Assembly (NCBI RefSeq): GCF_017315705.1
Contig: NZ_JAFLRF010000003.1
Location: 271,877-335,876, forward strand
Direction of reading: 5' to 3'
DNA: 64,000 nucleotides
From: Trinickia mobilis
GTDB lineage: Bacteria > Pseudomonadota > Gammaproteobacteria > Burkholderiales > Burkholderiaceae
Under the pieces are notes generated by a model, which was not told the DNA's origin, made no database searches, and was given only the letters and a program-made list of their open reading frames with translations. Shown one piece after another: positions 1 through 8,689 of the stretch (its first letter is position 1; every line of letters begins with the position of its first letter). Made by a program: the position numbers and the translations under genes.

Positions 1-1
1 T

Positions 2-3000
2 CCGGTCGAGGTGCGCTACCGGCCGATCGACGAGGCCAGCCCCGCGGTGAAGGCGGCCGTCGGCACGTCCGGCCGCGACCGCCCGAAAAGCGCGCGGGAG
101 GCAGACCGCGACCTGATGGACGCGATCGTCGATGCCGTCGACGAGCTGGGCCGCGAGGGCTCGGGCGACGTGCTCGTGTTCCTGCCGGGCGAGCGCGAAA
201 TCCGCGACGCCGCCGAGGCGCTGCGCAAGCACCATCCGCCGCACACCGAGATCCTGCCGCTCTTCGCGCGCTTGTCCGCGGCGGAGCAGGAGCGCGTGTT
301 CAAGCCGTCGAACGCGCGGCGCATCGTGCTCGCGACCAACGTCGCCGAAACCTCGCTGACGGTGCCGGGCATCCGCTATGTCGTCGATACGGGGCTCGCG
401 CGCGTGAAGCGCTATTCGTATCGGAACAAGGTCGAGCAGTTGCAGGTCGAGCCGATCTCGCAGGCGGCGGCGAATCAGCGGGCGGGGCGCTGCGGCCGCG
501 TCGCCGACGGCGTCTGCATCCGTCTGTACGAAGACACCGATTTCCAGACGCGCACGCGCTTCACCGATCCGGAGATTCTGCGTTCGTCGCTCGCGTCGGT
601 GATTCTGCGGATGAAGTCGCTCCATCTGACAGAGATCGAAACGTTTCCGTTCATCGAGCCGCCGCCGGGCCGCGCGATCGCCGACGGCTACCAGCTCTTG
701 AACGAGCTTGGCGCCGTCGACGACGACAACGCGCTCACGCCGCTTGGCCGCGAGCTCGCGCGCCTGCCGCTCGATCCGCGCGTCGGCCGGATGATTCTCG
801 GCGCGCGCGATCAAGGCTCGCTTGCCGAAGTGCTGATCATCGCGAGCGCGCTGTCGGTGCAGGACCCGCGCGACCGTCCGATCGAAGCGCAGGAGCAGGC
901 CGACCAGGCGCACAAGCGCTTCGCCGACGACCGCTCCGAATTCCTGCAGTGGCTCAAGATCTGGAATTGGTTCGAGGAAGCCGTCGCGCACAAAAAGTCG
1001 AACCGGCAGCTCGCCGACGCGTGCCGCGCGAATTTCCTCTCGCATCTGCGCCTGCGCGAATGGCGCGACGTGCATTCGCAATTGCTGACCGTCGTGCGCG
1101 AGCACGGCTGGCGACTCTCCGAGACCGAAGCCACGTTCGAGCAGATCCACCTCGCTTTGCTGACCGGCCTGCTCGGCAACCTCGGCCTCAAAGCCGACGA
1201 CGAGCCGCACTATCTCGGCGCGCGCGGCATCAAGTTCTTCCTGTGGCCGGGTTCGTCGCTCGTCAAGAAGGCGGGGCGCTGGGTGATGGCGTCCGAGCTC
1301 GTCGAAACGAGCCGCCTGTACGCGCGCTGTCTCGCGAAAATCGAGCCCGAGTGGATCGAGAAAGTCGGCGCGCATTTGCTCAAGAAGTCGCTTTCCGAGC
1401 CGCACTGGGAAAAGCGTGCGGCGCAAGTGTCGGCGTATGAACGCGCGGTGCTGTACGGCCTGCCTGTCTATCACCGGCGGCGCGTCGCGTTCGGCAAGGC
1501 GGACCCGCGGCGCGCGCGCGAGCTGTTCATCCGCGGCGCGCTGGTCGATGGCGAGTTCGATACGAAGCTCGCGTTCTTCGCGCACAACCGCAAGCTCCTC
1601 GCCGATATCGAGCAGCTCGAGCACAAGTCGCGCCGCCAGGACGTGCTGGTCGACGACGCGCTGATCTTCGCGTTCTACGACCAGGCCCTGCCGCTAGGCA
1701 TCTGCACGGGCGCGGCGTTCGAGCGCTGGTATCGCGACGAAGTCCGAAAGAGCGGCCAGCCGGAAGACAAGCTGCGGCTCCTCTACTTGTCGCGCGACGA
1801 CTTGATGCGCCACGAAGCGGCCGGCGTCACGACCGATCTGTTTCCGAAGCGCATGACGATGGCGGGGGTCGAAATGGGGCTCACGTACCACTTCGAACCG
1901 GGCTCGCCGCGCGACGGCGTGACGCTCGCGGTGCCGCTCTTCTCGCTGAACCAGGTCGACGCGCGCCGGGCCGAATGGCTCGTGCCGGGCATGGTCAAGG
2001 AAAAGACGCAATTGCTGCTGAAGTCGCTGCCGCAGAAACTGCGCCGTCATTGCGTGCCGCTGCCCGAGTACGCGGCCGGTTTCGTCGAGCGCACGGGAGG
2101 CGAGCGCTTCGGCGCGGGCGGTCTTGTCGACGCGCTGATCGCCGACGTCCGCGATACGACGCAGGTCGCGATGAAGCAGTCCGACTTCAAGCTGGAGACT
2201 CTCCCGGCGCACTTGTTCATGAACTTCAAGGTCATCGACGAGCACGGCCGGCAGCTCGCGATGGGGCGCAATCTTGCGCAGTTGCGCGCGGAATTGGGCG
2301 GCGAGGCCCAGCGGCATTTCCAGAAGCTTGCGGCGGGCGCGACGTTGGGCGGCGGCGCGGCGCCGGGGGCTGGCCGGGGAGAAGGGGCGCGCGGCGCGGT
2401 TCGAGGCGGCCAGGACGAAGCCGCCGGAAAGCCTGCGCCAACCACAGCGTCGGCAGGCGGCGCGCGCGTCGCGCAAGGCAGCGCGCCGGGGACGGCGCCG
2501 GCCACCGCGCTCTACGACAATCTGTCCACGTGGAATTTCGGCAAGCTCCCGGAGCTGCTGGAAATCCGCCGCGGCGGACAGACGCTCTTCGGCTACCCCG
2601 CGCTCGTCGACCGCGCGACGCACTGCGACGTCGAGGTGTTCGACTCGCCGGAGGAGGCGGCGCGGATTCATCGCGCGGGCCTGCGGCGCCTCTTCGCGCT
2701 GCAGTTGCGCGAGCCGATCAAGTACCTGGAGAAGAACCTGCCGGGGCTGCGCGAGATGGCGATGCAGTTCATGCCGCTCGGCACGCAGGAGGAACTGCGC
2801 GATCAGCTGATCGACACGGCGCTCGATCGCGCCTGCCTGCAAGAGCCGCTGCCCGACGACGACGCGAGCTTCCACGCGCGCCGCGACGAAGGCAAGAGCC
2901 GCTTGAACCTGCTCGCGCAGGAGATCGCGCGGCTCGTCGGGCAGATCCTCGCCGACTATGCGGCGGCGGCCAAAAAGCTCGTGCAGGCGAAGCCGTTCGC

Positions 3001-3361
3001 GGCGGCTCACGCGGATCTGCAGAACCAGTTGAACGCGCTGATCGGCAAGCGCTTCGTGCTCGACACGCCCTACGTGCAGCTCGCGCATTTTCCGCGCTAC
3101 CTGAAGGGCATCGCGCTGCGCGTCGACAAGCTCAAAGCCGACCCGGCGCGCGACACGCGTCAGGCCGCCGAACTGATGCCGCTCGTGCAGCACTATCAGC
3201 GCGCTTTGTCGCAGCGCGGCGGCGTGCCGGATCCGCGCCTCGCGGAGTTCCGCTGGCTCCTCGAAGAACTGCGGATATCGCTTTTCGCGCAGGAGCTGCG
3301 CACGCCGATGCCGGTGTCGGTCAAGCGGCTTCACAAGGTCTGGGAATCGATGCAGCGGTAA
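2..3361 (+). CDS. hrpA: ATP-dependent RNA helicase HrpA (DEAH box), 5' end outside window
   Basis: DEAH-box RNA helicase acting on structured RNA in the cytoplasm. About 1119 residues are visible of a family that is usually about 1300 long, so the N-terminal Walker A and DEAH motifs lie upstream of the window. Helicase motif V (ATNVAETSLTVPG) and motif VI (QRAGRCGR) are present at visible residues ~112 and ~160, followed by the HA2/OB region and a long C-terminal domain of the DUF3418 type that distinguishes HrpA from shorter DEAH proteins. A Gly/Ala-rich low-complexity insert lies at about 2335-2510, inside the C-terminal domain. The reading frame is open from base 2. Family identification is firm; the true start cannot be seen. 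Confidence 0.95.
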   Translation, partial: PVEVRYRPIDEASPAVKAAVGTSGRDRPKSAREADRDLMDAIVDAVDELGREGSGDVLVFLPGEREIRDAAEALRKHHPPHTEILPLFARLSAAEQERVFKPSNARRIVLATNVAETSLTVPGIRYVVDTGLARVKRYSYRNKVEQLQVEPISQAAANQRAGRCGRVADGVCIRLYEDTDFQTRTRFTDPEILRSSLASVILRMKSLHLTEIETFPFIEPPPGRAIADGYQLLNELGAVDDDNALTPLGRELARLPLDPRVGRMILGARDQGSLAEVLIIASALSVQDPRDRPIEAQEQADQAHKRFADDRSEFLQWLKIWNWFEEAVAHKKSNRQLADACRANFLSHLRLREWRDVHSQLLTVVREHGWRLSETEATFEQIHLALLTGLLGNLGLKADDEPHYLGARGIKFFLWPGSSLVKKAGRWVMASELVETSRLYARCLAKIEPEWIEKVGAHLLKKSLSEPHWEKRAAQVSAYERAVLYGLPVYHRRRVAFGKADPRRARELFIRGALVDGEFDTKLAFFAHNRKLLADIEQLEHKSRRQDVLVDDALIFAFYDQALPLGICTGAAFERWYRDEVRKSGQPEDKLRLLYLSRDDLMRHEAAGVTTDLFPKRMTMAGVEMGLTYHFEPGSPRDGVTLAVPLFSLNQVDARRAEWLVPGMVKEKTQLLLKSLPQKLRRHCVPLPEYAAGFVERTGGERFGAGGLVDALIADVRDTTQVAMKQSDFKLETLPAHLFMNFKVIDEHGRQLAMGRNLAQLRAELGGEAQRHFQKLAAGATLGGGAAPGAGRGEGARGAVRGGQDEAAGKPAPTTASAGGARVAQGSAPGTAPATALYDNLSTWNFGKLPELLEIRRGGQTLFGYPALVDRATHCDVEVFDSPEEAARIHRAGLRRLFALQLREPIKYLEKNLPGLREMAMQFMPLGTQEELRDQLIDTALDRACLQEPLPDDDASFHARRDEGKSRLNLLAQEIARLVGQILADYAAAAKKLVQAKPFAAAHADLQNQLNALIGKRFVLDTPYVQLAHFPRYLKGIALRVDKLKADPARDTRQAAELMPLVQHYQRALSQRGGVPDPRLAEFRWLLEELRISLFAQELRTPMPVSVKRLHKVWESMQR

Positions 3362-3509
3362 GCGTTCCCAAACCGCATCCGGCCGCCGTCCATTTCCGCC
3401 AAAACCGCGTCAAACCGGCGTTTCCGGACCGATTTTCTATTGAGGCAAGTCAACCGGACGCCCGCGTAAACGTTCTAGAATGGCGGCTGCAATTTTTTCG
3501 TAGGTTGAT

Positions 3510-4532
3510 ATGCGCAAATTTTTCCTCGCGGGCTCGAGCGGCATCTCCGGGGCATTCGCGGCGGGTGTGGCACTCGCGGCGGCAGCGGGCGTGTTTTCCA
3601 CCGCCGCGCATGCGAACAACGTCATCGTGCTCAACTCCGGCGAAGCCACGCTGTCGCTGATCGATCAGGCGACCCACAAAGTGGTTGCCACCGTGCCGAC
3701 CGGCAAGGAACCGCATCACCTGATGGCGACGCCCGACAACGCGTCGCTGATCGTCGCCAACTCCGTTTCGAACAACCTGATGTTCGTCGACCCGAAAACG
3801 GGCCAGACGCAGCGCTGGATCGAAAACATCGAAGATCCCTACCAGCTCGGTTTCTCGCCGGACCACAAATGGTTCGTGACGACGGGCCTGCGCCTCGACC
3901 GCCTCGACATCTACCGCTACGACGGCCACGATCCCGTCCTGGTGAAGCGCCTGCCGCTCGAAGTGATGCCCAGCCACATGGCGTTCTCGAACGACAGCAA
4001 GACGGTGTTCGTCACGCTGCAGGTATCGGGCGAGCTGGCCGCCGTCGATCTGCCGACGCAAACCGTCAAATGGAAGATGAAGGTCGGCAAGGTGCCGGCG
4101 GGCTTGTGGATGACGCCGGGCGACAAATACCTGCTCGTCGGCATGACGGGCGCCGATTACGTCGCCGTGGTGGATTGGCGCAATCAGAAGGTCGTCAAGA
4201 CGATCCAGACCGGCAAGGGCGCGCACAACTTCCGCTCGCTCGACGACGGCCGGCACGTGGCGGTCAGCAACCGCGTCGCGAGCACGATCAGCATCATCGA
4301 CGAAGAGACGCTCACCAACGCCGGCGACATCACCGGCCTCTTGCCCGGCCCCGACGACATGGAACTGACCTCGGACAAGAAGTACCTGTGGGTGACGTTC
4401 CGCTTCGCGAAGAAGGTCGGCATCATCGATCTCGCGTCGCGCAAGCTGATCGAGACCATTCCGGTCGGGCGCTCGCCGCACGGGATCTATTTCTTCGATC
4501 GCGCGCCGGTGACGGCGGCGAATGGCGCGTAA
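3510..4532 (+). CDS. YncE-like periplasmic beta-propeller protein (YVTN repeats)
   Basis: 340-residue exported beta-propeller. A Sec-type signal peptide covers residues 1-35 (basic MRK start, Ala-rich core, cleavage after TAAHA). The mature part consists of repeated blade units such as VIVLNSGEATLSLID, VATVPTGKEPHHL and VGRSPHGIYFFD, typical of the 40-residue YVTN/cytochrome D1-like family. Members bind ligands or metals in the periplasm; the exact role is not deducible here. It stands alone after hrpA, and its stop codon runs into a tandem repeat. Confidence 0.85.
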   Translation: MRKFFLAGSSGISGAFAAGVALAAAAGVFSTAAHANNVIVLNSGEATLSLIDQATHKVVATVPTGKEPHHLMATPDNASLIVANSVSNNLMFVDPKTGQTQRWIENIEDPYQLGFSPDHKWFVTTGLRLDRLDIYRYDGHDPVLVKRLPLEVMPSHMAFSNDSKTVFVTLQVSGELAAVDLPTQTVKWKMKVGKVPAGLWMTPGDKYLLVGMTGADYVAVVDWRNQKVVKTIQTGKGAHNFRSLDDGRHVAVSNRVASTISIIDEETLTNAGDITGLLPGPDDMELTSDKKYLWVTFRFAKKVGIIDLASRKLIETIPVGRSPHGIYFFDRAPVTAANGA

Positions 4533-4600
4533 AGCCGCATAAAGCCGCATAAAGCCGCATAAAGCCGCATAAAGCCGCATAAAGCCGCATAAAGCCGCAT
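4531..4600. repeat. 10-bp tandem repeat, seven perfect copies
   Basis: The unit AAAGCCGCAT is repeated seven times without variation, starting inside the stop codon of the beta-propeller gene and ending 32 bases before the sterol-desaturase start. The unit length is not a multiple of three, so the array would shift frame if translated. Perfect identity suggests slippage-prone, recently expanded DNA. Confidence 0.97.
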
Positions 4601-4632
4601 TAGCCAACCGGACTCCAGCTCAGGCACCGCTC

Positions 4633-5634
4633 ATGTTCCATCTGATCGTCTCGTCCCTCGACAGCTTCGTCTCGGCGGTGCAGACGCTGCTCTACGTCGA
4701 CGTCGTTCAGCCGCTGCTCTTCAAGTTCGACTTGATGGACTACGACGAGGACACGTACGACCGGCTCTATTGGGTGATCGTCGGCGTGCTCACCATCGTC
4801 GCGATGTATGCCGTGCTGCGGCCGCTCGAAGCGCTGATGCCCGTCGAAAAGTGGCAAAACCGCAAGGCGGTGCGCGTAGACGTGCTGTACACGTTCATCG
4901 CGAAGCTCGGCGTCTTCAATCTGTTTTTCTTCTTCGCGTTTCAGCCGATCTTCGACAACTTCCAGGCGTGGCTGCGCTTCAAGAACATCTCGAACATCGA
5001 CCTTGACAACCTGTGGCCCGGCGTCACGTCGCAGCCGATCGTCGCGTTTGCGATCTATATCGCCGTGCTCGACTTCGCCGGCTACTGGTATCACCGCTGG
5101 CAGCATCGCTTCGGCGTCTGGTGGGAGCTGCATGCGGTGCATCACAGCCAGCGGCAGATGTCGCTCTGGTGCGACGACCGCAATCATTTGCTCGACGACG
5201 TGATCCAGGCGTGCTTCTTCGCCGCCATCGCGCTCGCGATTGGCGTGCCGCCGGCGCAGTTCGTCGTGCTCACGGCGGTCACGAACTTCGCGCAGAGCAT
5301 TCAGCATGTGAACGCGAAGCTGAATTACGGGTGGCTGCTCGAGCGCCTGATCGTGAGCCCGGCGTTCCATCGCCGGCATCACGCCGTCGGCTACGGACAC
5401 GAAGGCACCAAGTACGGGTGCAACTTCGGCGTGCTGTTCCCGTGGTGGGACGTGCTGTTCAAGACCGCGTCGTGGAATCGCGCAGTCGAGCCTACGGGCA
5501 TTCGCCAGCAATACGAGGGCGAGTCATACGGCGAAGGTTTCTGGTCGCAGCACTGGCTCGCGTTCGTGCGCATCGCGCGGCGCCTGTCGCCGAAGCGGCG
5601 CGCTTCCGGCGGCGGGGGCGCAGCTGCGGTCTGA
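4633..5634 (+). CDS. Sterol desaturase / fatty acid hydroxylase family membrane protein
   Basis: 333-residue integral membrane di-iron oxygenase-like protein. The histidine boxes are visible: HRWQH (~154-158), HAVHH (~168-172) and HRRHH (~246-250), the HxxxH / HxxHH / HxxHH pattern of the family. Several hydrophobic segments lie before and between the boxes. Family members hydroxylate or desaturate lipids using O2; the substrate is unknown here. The ATG at 4633 was chosen as the first start after the tandem repeat. Confidence 0.88.
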   Translation: MFHLIVSSLDSFVSAVQTLLYVDVVQPLLFKFDLMDYDEDTYDRLYWVIVGVLTIVAMYAVLRPLEALMPVEKWQNRKAVRVDVLYTFIAKLGVFNLFFFFAFQPIFDNFQAWLRFKNISNIDLDNLWPGVTSQPIVAFAIYIAVLDFAGYWYHRWQHRFGVWWELHAVHHSQRQMSLWCDDRNHLLDDVIQACFFAAIALAIGVPPAQFVVLTAVTNFAQSIQHVNAKLNYGWLLERLIVSPAFHRRHHAVGYGHEGTKYGCNFGVLFPWWDVLFKTASWNRAVEPTGIRQQYEGESYGEGFWSQHWLAFVRIARRLSPKRRASGGGGAAAV

Positions 5635-5832
5635 AGCGGCCCTTTTGCGCGCTTGGGCGCGGCGGGTCGGCACGGGCCTCGCGCCTCGCGCGTGTTCTTG
5701 GCGAGCTTTCACGTTCGTTCGCCTTGCCCCTCTTCATCTGGATGAACCACGCTTAGCGGCGACGCCGAGAGTGGTTTATTCTGTCCGCGCAACACAGATC
5801 CTTCCTAAATCTCTACATTCGTTCTGGCTCGC

Positions 5833-6657
5833 ATGAATGATTTGCTGCGCTCGTTCGGCCGGGCGCTCGCGAGTGCGCTGCACCCGCGCATGCTCTTCTT
5901 GACCTTCGTGCCATTTGCCGTGGCCTCGGTCGTCTGGGGCGTGTTCCTCTGGTTTTCGTGGCAGACGCTCGTCAACCGGACCCACGCGTGGCTCGACGGC
6001 TGGACGCTGACGAACACGCTCTACAAGATTTTCGATTGGGTCGGCTTCTCGGCGCTGCACACGGTGATCGCGCCGTTTCTCGTGATTGCGGCGGCGATTC
6101 CGCTGATCGTCGTGAGCGTGCTGTTGTTGATCGCGATGCTGTCGATGCCGGCGGTGATCCGCTATCTGTCGGCTCGGCAGTTCGCGGGCCTCGAGCTGCG
6201 CCGCGGCGGGACCTGGTTCGGCAGCCTCGCGCACGCGCTCGTGACGACGCTGGTCTGTCTCGTGCTGCTTGTCATCACGCTGCCGCTGTGGCTGATTCCG
6301 CCGTTCTTCGCGCTGATCCCGCCGTTCTTGTGGGGCTGGCTCACCTACCGCGTGATGACCTACGACGCGCTCGCGCTGCACGCGAGCCGCGACGAGCGGC
6401 GCGAACTCGTGCGCCGGCACCGCCTGCCGCTCTTGGTGATCGGCATCGCGAGCGGCCTGCTCAGCTCGCTGCCGACGCTGTTGTGGGCGTCGTCGGTATG
6501 GCTCATTGTGCTGTTCCCGGTCGTCACCGCGGCGACGATCTGGATCTATTCGTTCATTCTGGTGTTTTCGGCGTTATGGTTCGGCTATTACTGCTTGCGC
6601 GCGCTGCAGCGCTTGCGCGCCGAGCAGGCCGACGTTCACGGCGAGCGCCTGGCTTGA
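5833..6657 (+). CDS. EI24-domain (CysZ-like) inner membrane protein
   Basis: 274-residue protein with several long hydrophobic helices (residues ~20-45, ~70-110, ~135-165, ~195-245), resembling the EI24/CysZ fold. CysZ proteins conduct sulfate, but many proteobacterial EI24 proteins are uncharacterised. The next gene starts 33 bases downstream on the same strand, so the two may be co-transcribed. Function beyond membrane protein is inference. Confidence 0.75.
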   Translation: MNDLLRSFGRALASALHPRMLFLTFVPFAVASVVWGVFLWFSWQTLVNRTHAWLDGWTLTNTLYKIFDWVGFSALHTVIAPFLVIAAAIPLIVVSVLLLIAMLSMPAVIRYLSARQFAGLELRRGGTWFGSLAHALVTTLVCLVLLVITLPLWLIPPFFALIPPFLWGWLTYRVMTYDALALHASRDERRELVRRHRLPLLVIGIASGLLSSLPTLLWASSVWLIVLFPVVTAATIWIYSFILVFSALWFGYYCLRALQRLRAEQADVHGERLA

Positions 6658-6690
6658 GAGCCGGGGCGCTCTATTTTTCGCGAGGCGGCT

Positions 6691-7518
6691 ATGGCATTTG
6701 GCGTCATCATCATCGGCGATGAAATCCTGTCGGGCCGGCGCACCGACAAGCATCTGCAGAAAGTCATCGAGCTTCTGACGGCGCGGGGCCTGTCGCTCGC
6801 GTGGGCCGAATACGTCGGCGATGAGCGCGAGCGCATCACGGCGACGCTGCGCCGTTCTTTCGCTTCAGGCGATATCGTGTTCTCGACCGGAGGCATCGGC
6901 GCCACGCCCGATGACCACACGCGCCAATGCGCGGCGGCCGCGCTCGAGGTGCCGCTCGAGCTGCATCCCGAAGCCGCCGAGCTGATCCGCGAACGGATTC
7001 GCGACACGCACCCGGCGGGATCGCCGCACCCGGTCGACCTGAATTCGCCGGATAACCTGCATCGCCTGAACATGGGGGTCTTTCCGCGCGGCGCGTCGAT
7101 CATTCCGAACGGCTACAACAAGATTCCCGGCTTTTCGGTCGGGGACCATCACTTCGTGCCGGGCTTCCCGGTGATGGCGTGGCCGATGATCGAGTGGGTG
7201 CTGGACACGAAGTACGCGCATCTGCATCACCAGACGCCGCACGCGGAGCGTTCGCTATTCGTGTTCGAGCTGCCGGAATCGAGGCTCACGCCGCTGATGG
7301 AAAAGATCGAAGCCGATTTTCCGGGCGTACGGGTGTTCAGCTTGCCGAGCGTCGGCGATGCGGAGAAGGGTGGAATGTTTGCGCGCCGCCATATCGACCT
7401 CGGCGTGAAAGGCGAGCCAGAGGCCGTGGCGGCGGCGTTCGTGAAGCTGCGCGAGGGCGTGCATCTGCTCGGCGGCGATATCGTCGAGGCGGAGCCGCGG
7501 CCAGCCAGCCCGGCTTGA
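6691..7518 (+). CDS. Molybdopterin-binding domain protein (MoaB/CinA-N-like)
   Basis: 275-residue protein whose N-terminal two thirds form a MoCF-biosynthesis/CinA-type domain: VIIIGDEILSGRRTDKHL near residue 5 and STGGIGATPDDHTRQ near residue 66 match the two nucleotide/pterin-binding loops. It lacks the C-terminal amidase domain of CinA. The family is often annotated as competence/damage-inducible protein A. The precise reaction is not established from sequence. Confidence 0.85.
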   Translation: MAFGVIIIGDEILSGRRTDKHLQKVIELLTARGLSLAWAEYVGDERERITATLRRSFASGDIVFSTGGIGATPDDHTRQCAAAALEVPLELHPEAAELIRERIRDTHPAGSPHPVDLNSPDNLHRLNMGVFPRGASIIPNGYNKIPGFSVGDHHFVPGFPVMAWPMIEWVLDTKYAHLHHQTPHAERSLFVFELPESRLTPLMEKIEADFPGVRVFSLPSVGDAEKGGMFARRHIDLGVKGEPEAVAAAFVKLREGVHLLGGDIVEAEPRPASPA

Positions 7519-7553
7519 GCTTGCGTCGCGCACTTGCTCTTGCTGTTCAGCAC

Positions 7554-7757
7554 TCAGACCCAGATCGGGCCGGGCTTGCCATCCCCCGGCCCCATTCCGC
7601 TATTGAAGCTGAATGGGGCTTCGTAGCGGATGCCGTCGAGCGAGAAATCAATGCGGCGCTTCGGTGGATAGATGGGGAGCACTGCCTTGTGCAGTTTCGC
7701 ATCGCGTATTCCGTATGCGGCCGACAGCCAAGCGGGGAGAAGTGATTGGCCGGACAT
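7554..7757 (-). CDS. Small hypothetical protein (67 aa), doubtful
   Basis: 67-codon frame ending PGDGKPGPIWV, on the opposite strand to its left neighbour and the same strand as the rhodanese. No family is recognised. There is no strong ribosome-binding site (only GGAAATAAGCGGATT upstream). It may be a real small protein or chance. It is listed because the 7519-7812 gap otherwise holds nothing recognisable. Confidence 0.3.
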   Translation of the reverse strand: MSGQSLLPAWLSAAYGIRDAKLHKAVLPIYPPKRRIDFSLDGIRYEAPFSFNSGMGPGDGKPGPIWV

Positions 7758-7812
7758 GTTAGCAATCCGCTTATTTCCAAACGGGCTATGACCGGCTGGC
7801 CGGCGTCACGGC

Positions 7813-8277
7813 TCAAGCGCCGATCCACGGCAGCCCGCGATAGCACCATCCTTCGACGGTTTTCCGATGCCCCTGGCCATCCTTGCCGCCTTCGAAGCCT
7901 TCGAGCAGGTCGTACGCCTGCGTGAAGCCGGCTTGGCTCGCGGCGACCGCAGCGAGCTTGGAGCGCGCGGCGCTGCGGCACAGAAACAGCACGGGCGTGT
8001 CGGGCGAGGCGACCTGGCGCAGCTGATCGAGGAATTCGGGGTTCGGCACGCCGCCGGGGTAGCGGGTCCATTCGATGTGCGCGTATTGTCCGTCGCCGAT
8101 CACGGGCCGGCCGACCCAGTCGAGCTCGGCACGGGTGCGCACGTCGACGAGGCGCACGCGCGGGTCGAGTTGCAGCAGCTCGAATGCCTCGGCCGGCGAC
8201 ACGGCACCCGCATACATCAATTGATTGTCGGCACGGCGCTTGTCGGCCTGGGCATAAAGTTGTTCGAGCGTACTCAT
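7813..8277 (-). CDS. Rhodanese-like domain protein
   Basis: 154-residue single-domain rhodanese. The domain core VRLVDVRTRAELDWVG is followed by the active-site loop CRSAARS, whose Cys is the presumed persulfide carrier. The start is placed at ATG 8277 because AGGAGA lies just upstream of it; the longer frame (from 8301) has no comparable signal. Sulfur-transfer role by family; partner unknown. Confidence 0.88.
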   Translation of the reverse strand: MSTLEQLYAQADKRRADNQLMYAGAVSPAEAFELLQLDPRVRLVDVRTRAELDWVGRPVIGDGQYAHIEWTRYPGGVPNPEFLDQLRQVASPDTPVLFLCRSAARSKLAAVAASQAGFTQAYDLLEGFEGGKDGQGHRKTVEGWCYRGLPWIGA

Positions 8278-8369
8278 GACGGTCTGTCTCCTGTGGACCA
8301 AAAGATCATTCTAGCGCGCCGCACATAACAGCAAGCTGCGACGCCTCCTCGGACCGCGGATCGCCGCCA

Positions 8370-8386
8370 TGCTCCGAGAAGGTGCA
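8370..8386. promoter_or_regulatory. NtrC-type binding site 1 upstream of glnA
   Basis: TGCTCC-N5-GGTGCA, a 17-bp dyad very close to the enterobacterial NtrC consensus TGCACC-N5-GGTGCA. It lies about 180 bp upstream of the sigma-54 promoter, a usual enhancer distance. Confidence 0.75.
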
Positions 8387-8398
8387 GAATACGCGGGA

Positions 8399-8415
8399 TG
8401 CACCGAAATGGAAAT
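8399..8415. promoter_or_regulatory. NtrC-type binding site 2 (weak half match)
   Basis: TGCACC-N5-GGAAAT: a perfect left half and a degenerate right half, between the two stronger NtrC-like sites. Confidence 0.45.
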
Positions 8416-8439
8416 CTGGATGGCCGCCGATATCGGGAT

Positions 8440-8456
8440 TGCACCATTTTCGTGCC
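8440..8456. promoter_or_regulatory. NtrC-type binding site 3 upstream of glnA
   Basis: TGCACC-N5-CGTGCC, a 17-bp dyad with one half perfect and the other matching 4 of 6 positions. About 110 bp upstream of the sigma-54 promoter. Confidence 0.7.
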
Positions 8457-8564
8457 AAAGCGGCCGACGCCTCGGCACCGCAAGGGCCGGACGATCCAAC
8501 ACAGGGCGTGAGCGTTTCACGGGGACGCATGGCGCACAAGCATTTACGCCAGGGAAGCACCTCA

Positions 8565-8583
8565 TTGGCATGGAAGCTGCTTT
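8565..8583 (+). promoter_or_regulatory. Sigma-54 (-24/-12) promoter of glnA
   Basis: TTGGCATGGAAGCTGCTTT has the invariant GG (8567-8568) and GC (8579-8580) separated by exactly 10 bases, in a good TGGCAY-N5-TTGCW context with one mismatch. It is about 110 bp before the glnA start and downstream of NtrC-like dyads, which fits nitrogen-limited induction by the NtrC encoded at 11510. Confidence 0.85.
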
Positions 8584-8689
8584 AACAGCCGGCGATCGTT
8601 TTGATCGCCTGCTATAGCGTCGATGCAGTCGATCAGCTAGATTGGGCGACGGCGGAAACCGCCGATTTCATCAATTAGGAGAAAAGGAT

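Noticed and set aside
1694..3334. 546-residue open frame on the minus strand opposite hrpA
   Set aside because: Arg-rich composition without motifs, a typical antisense shadow in high-GC coding DNA.
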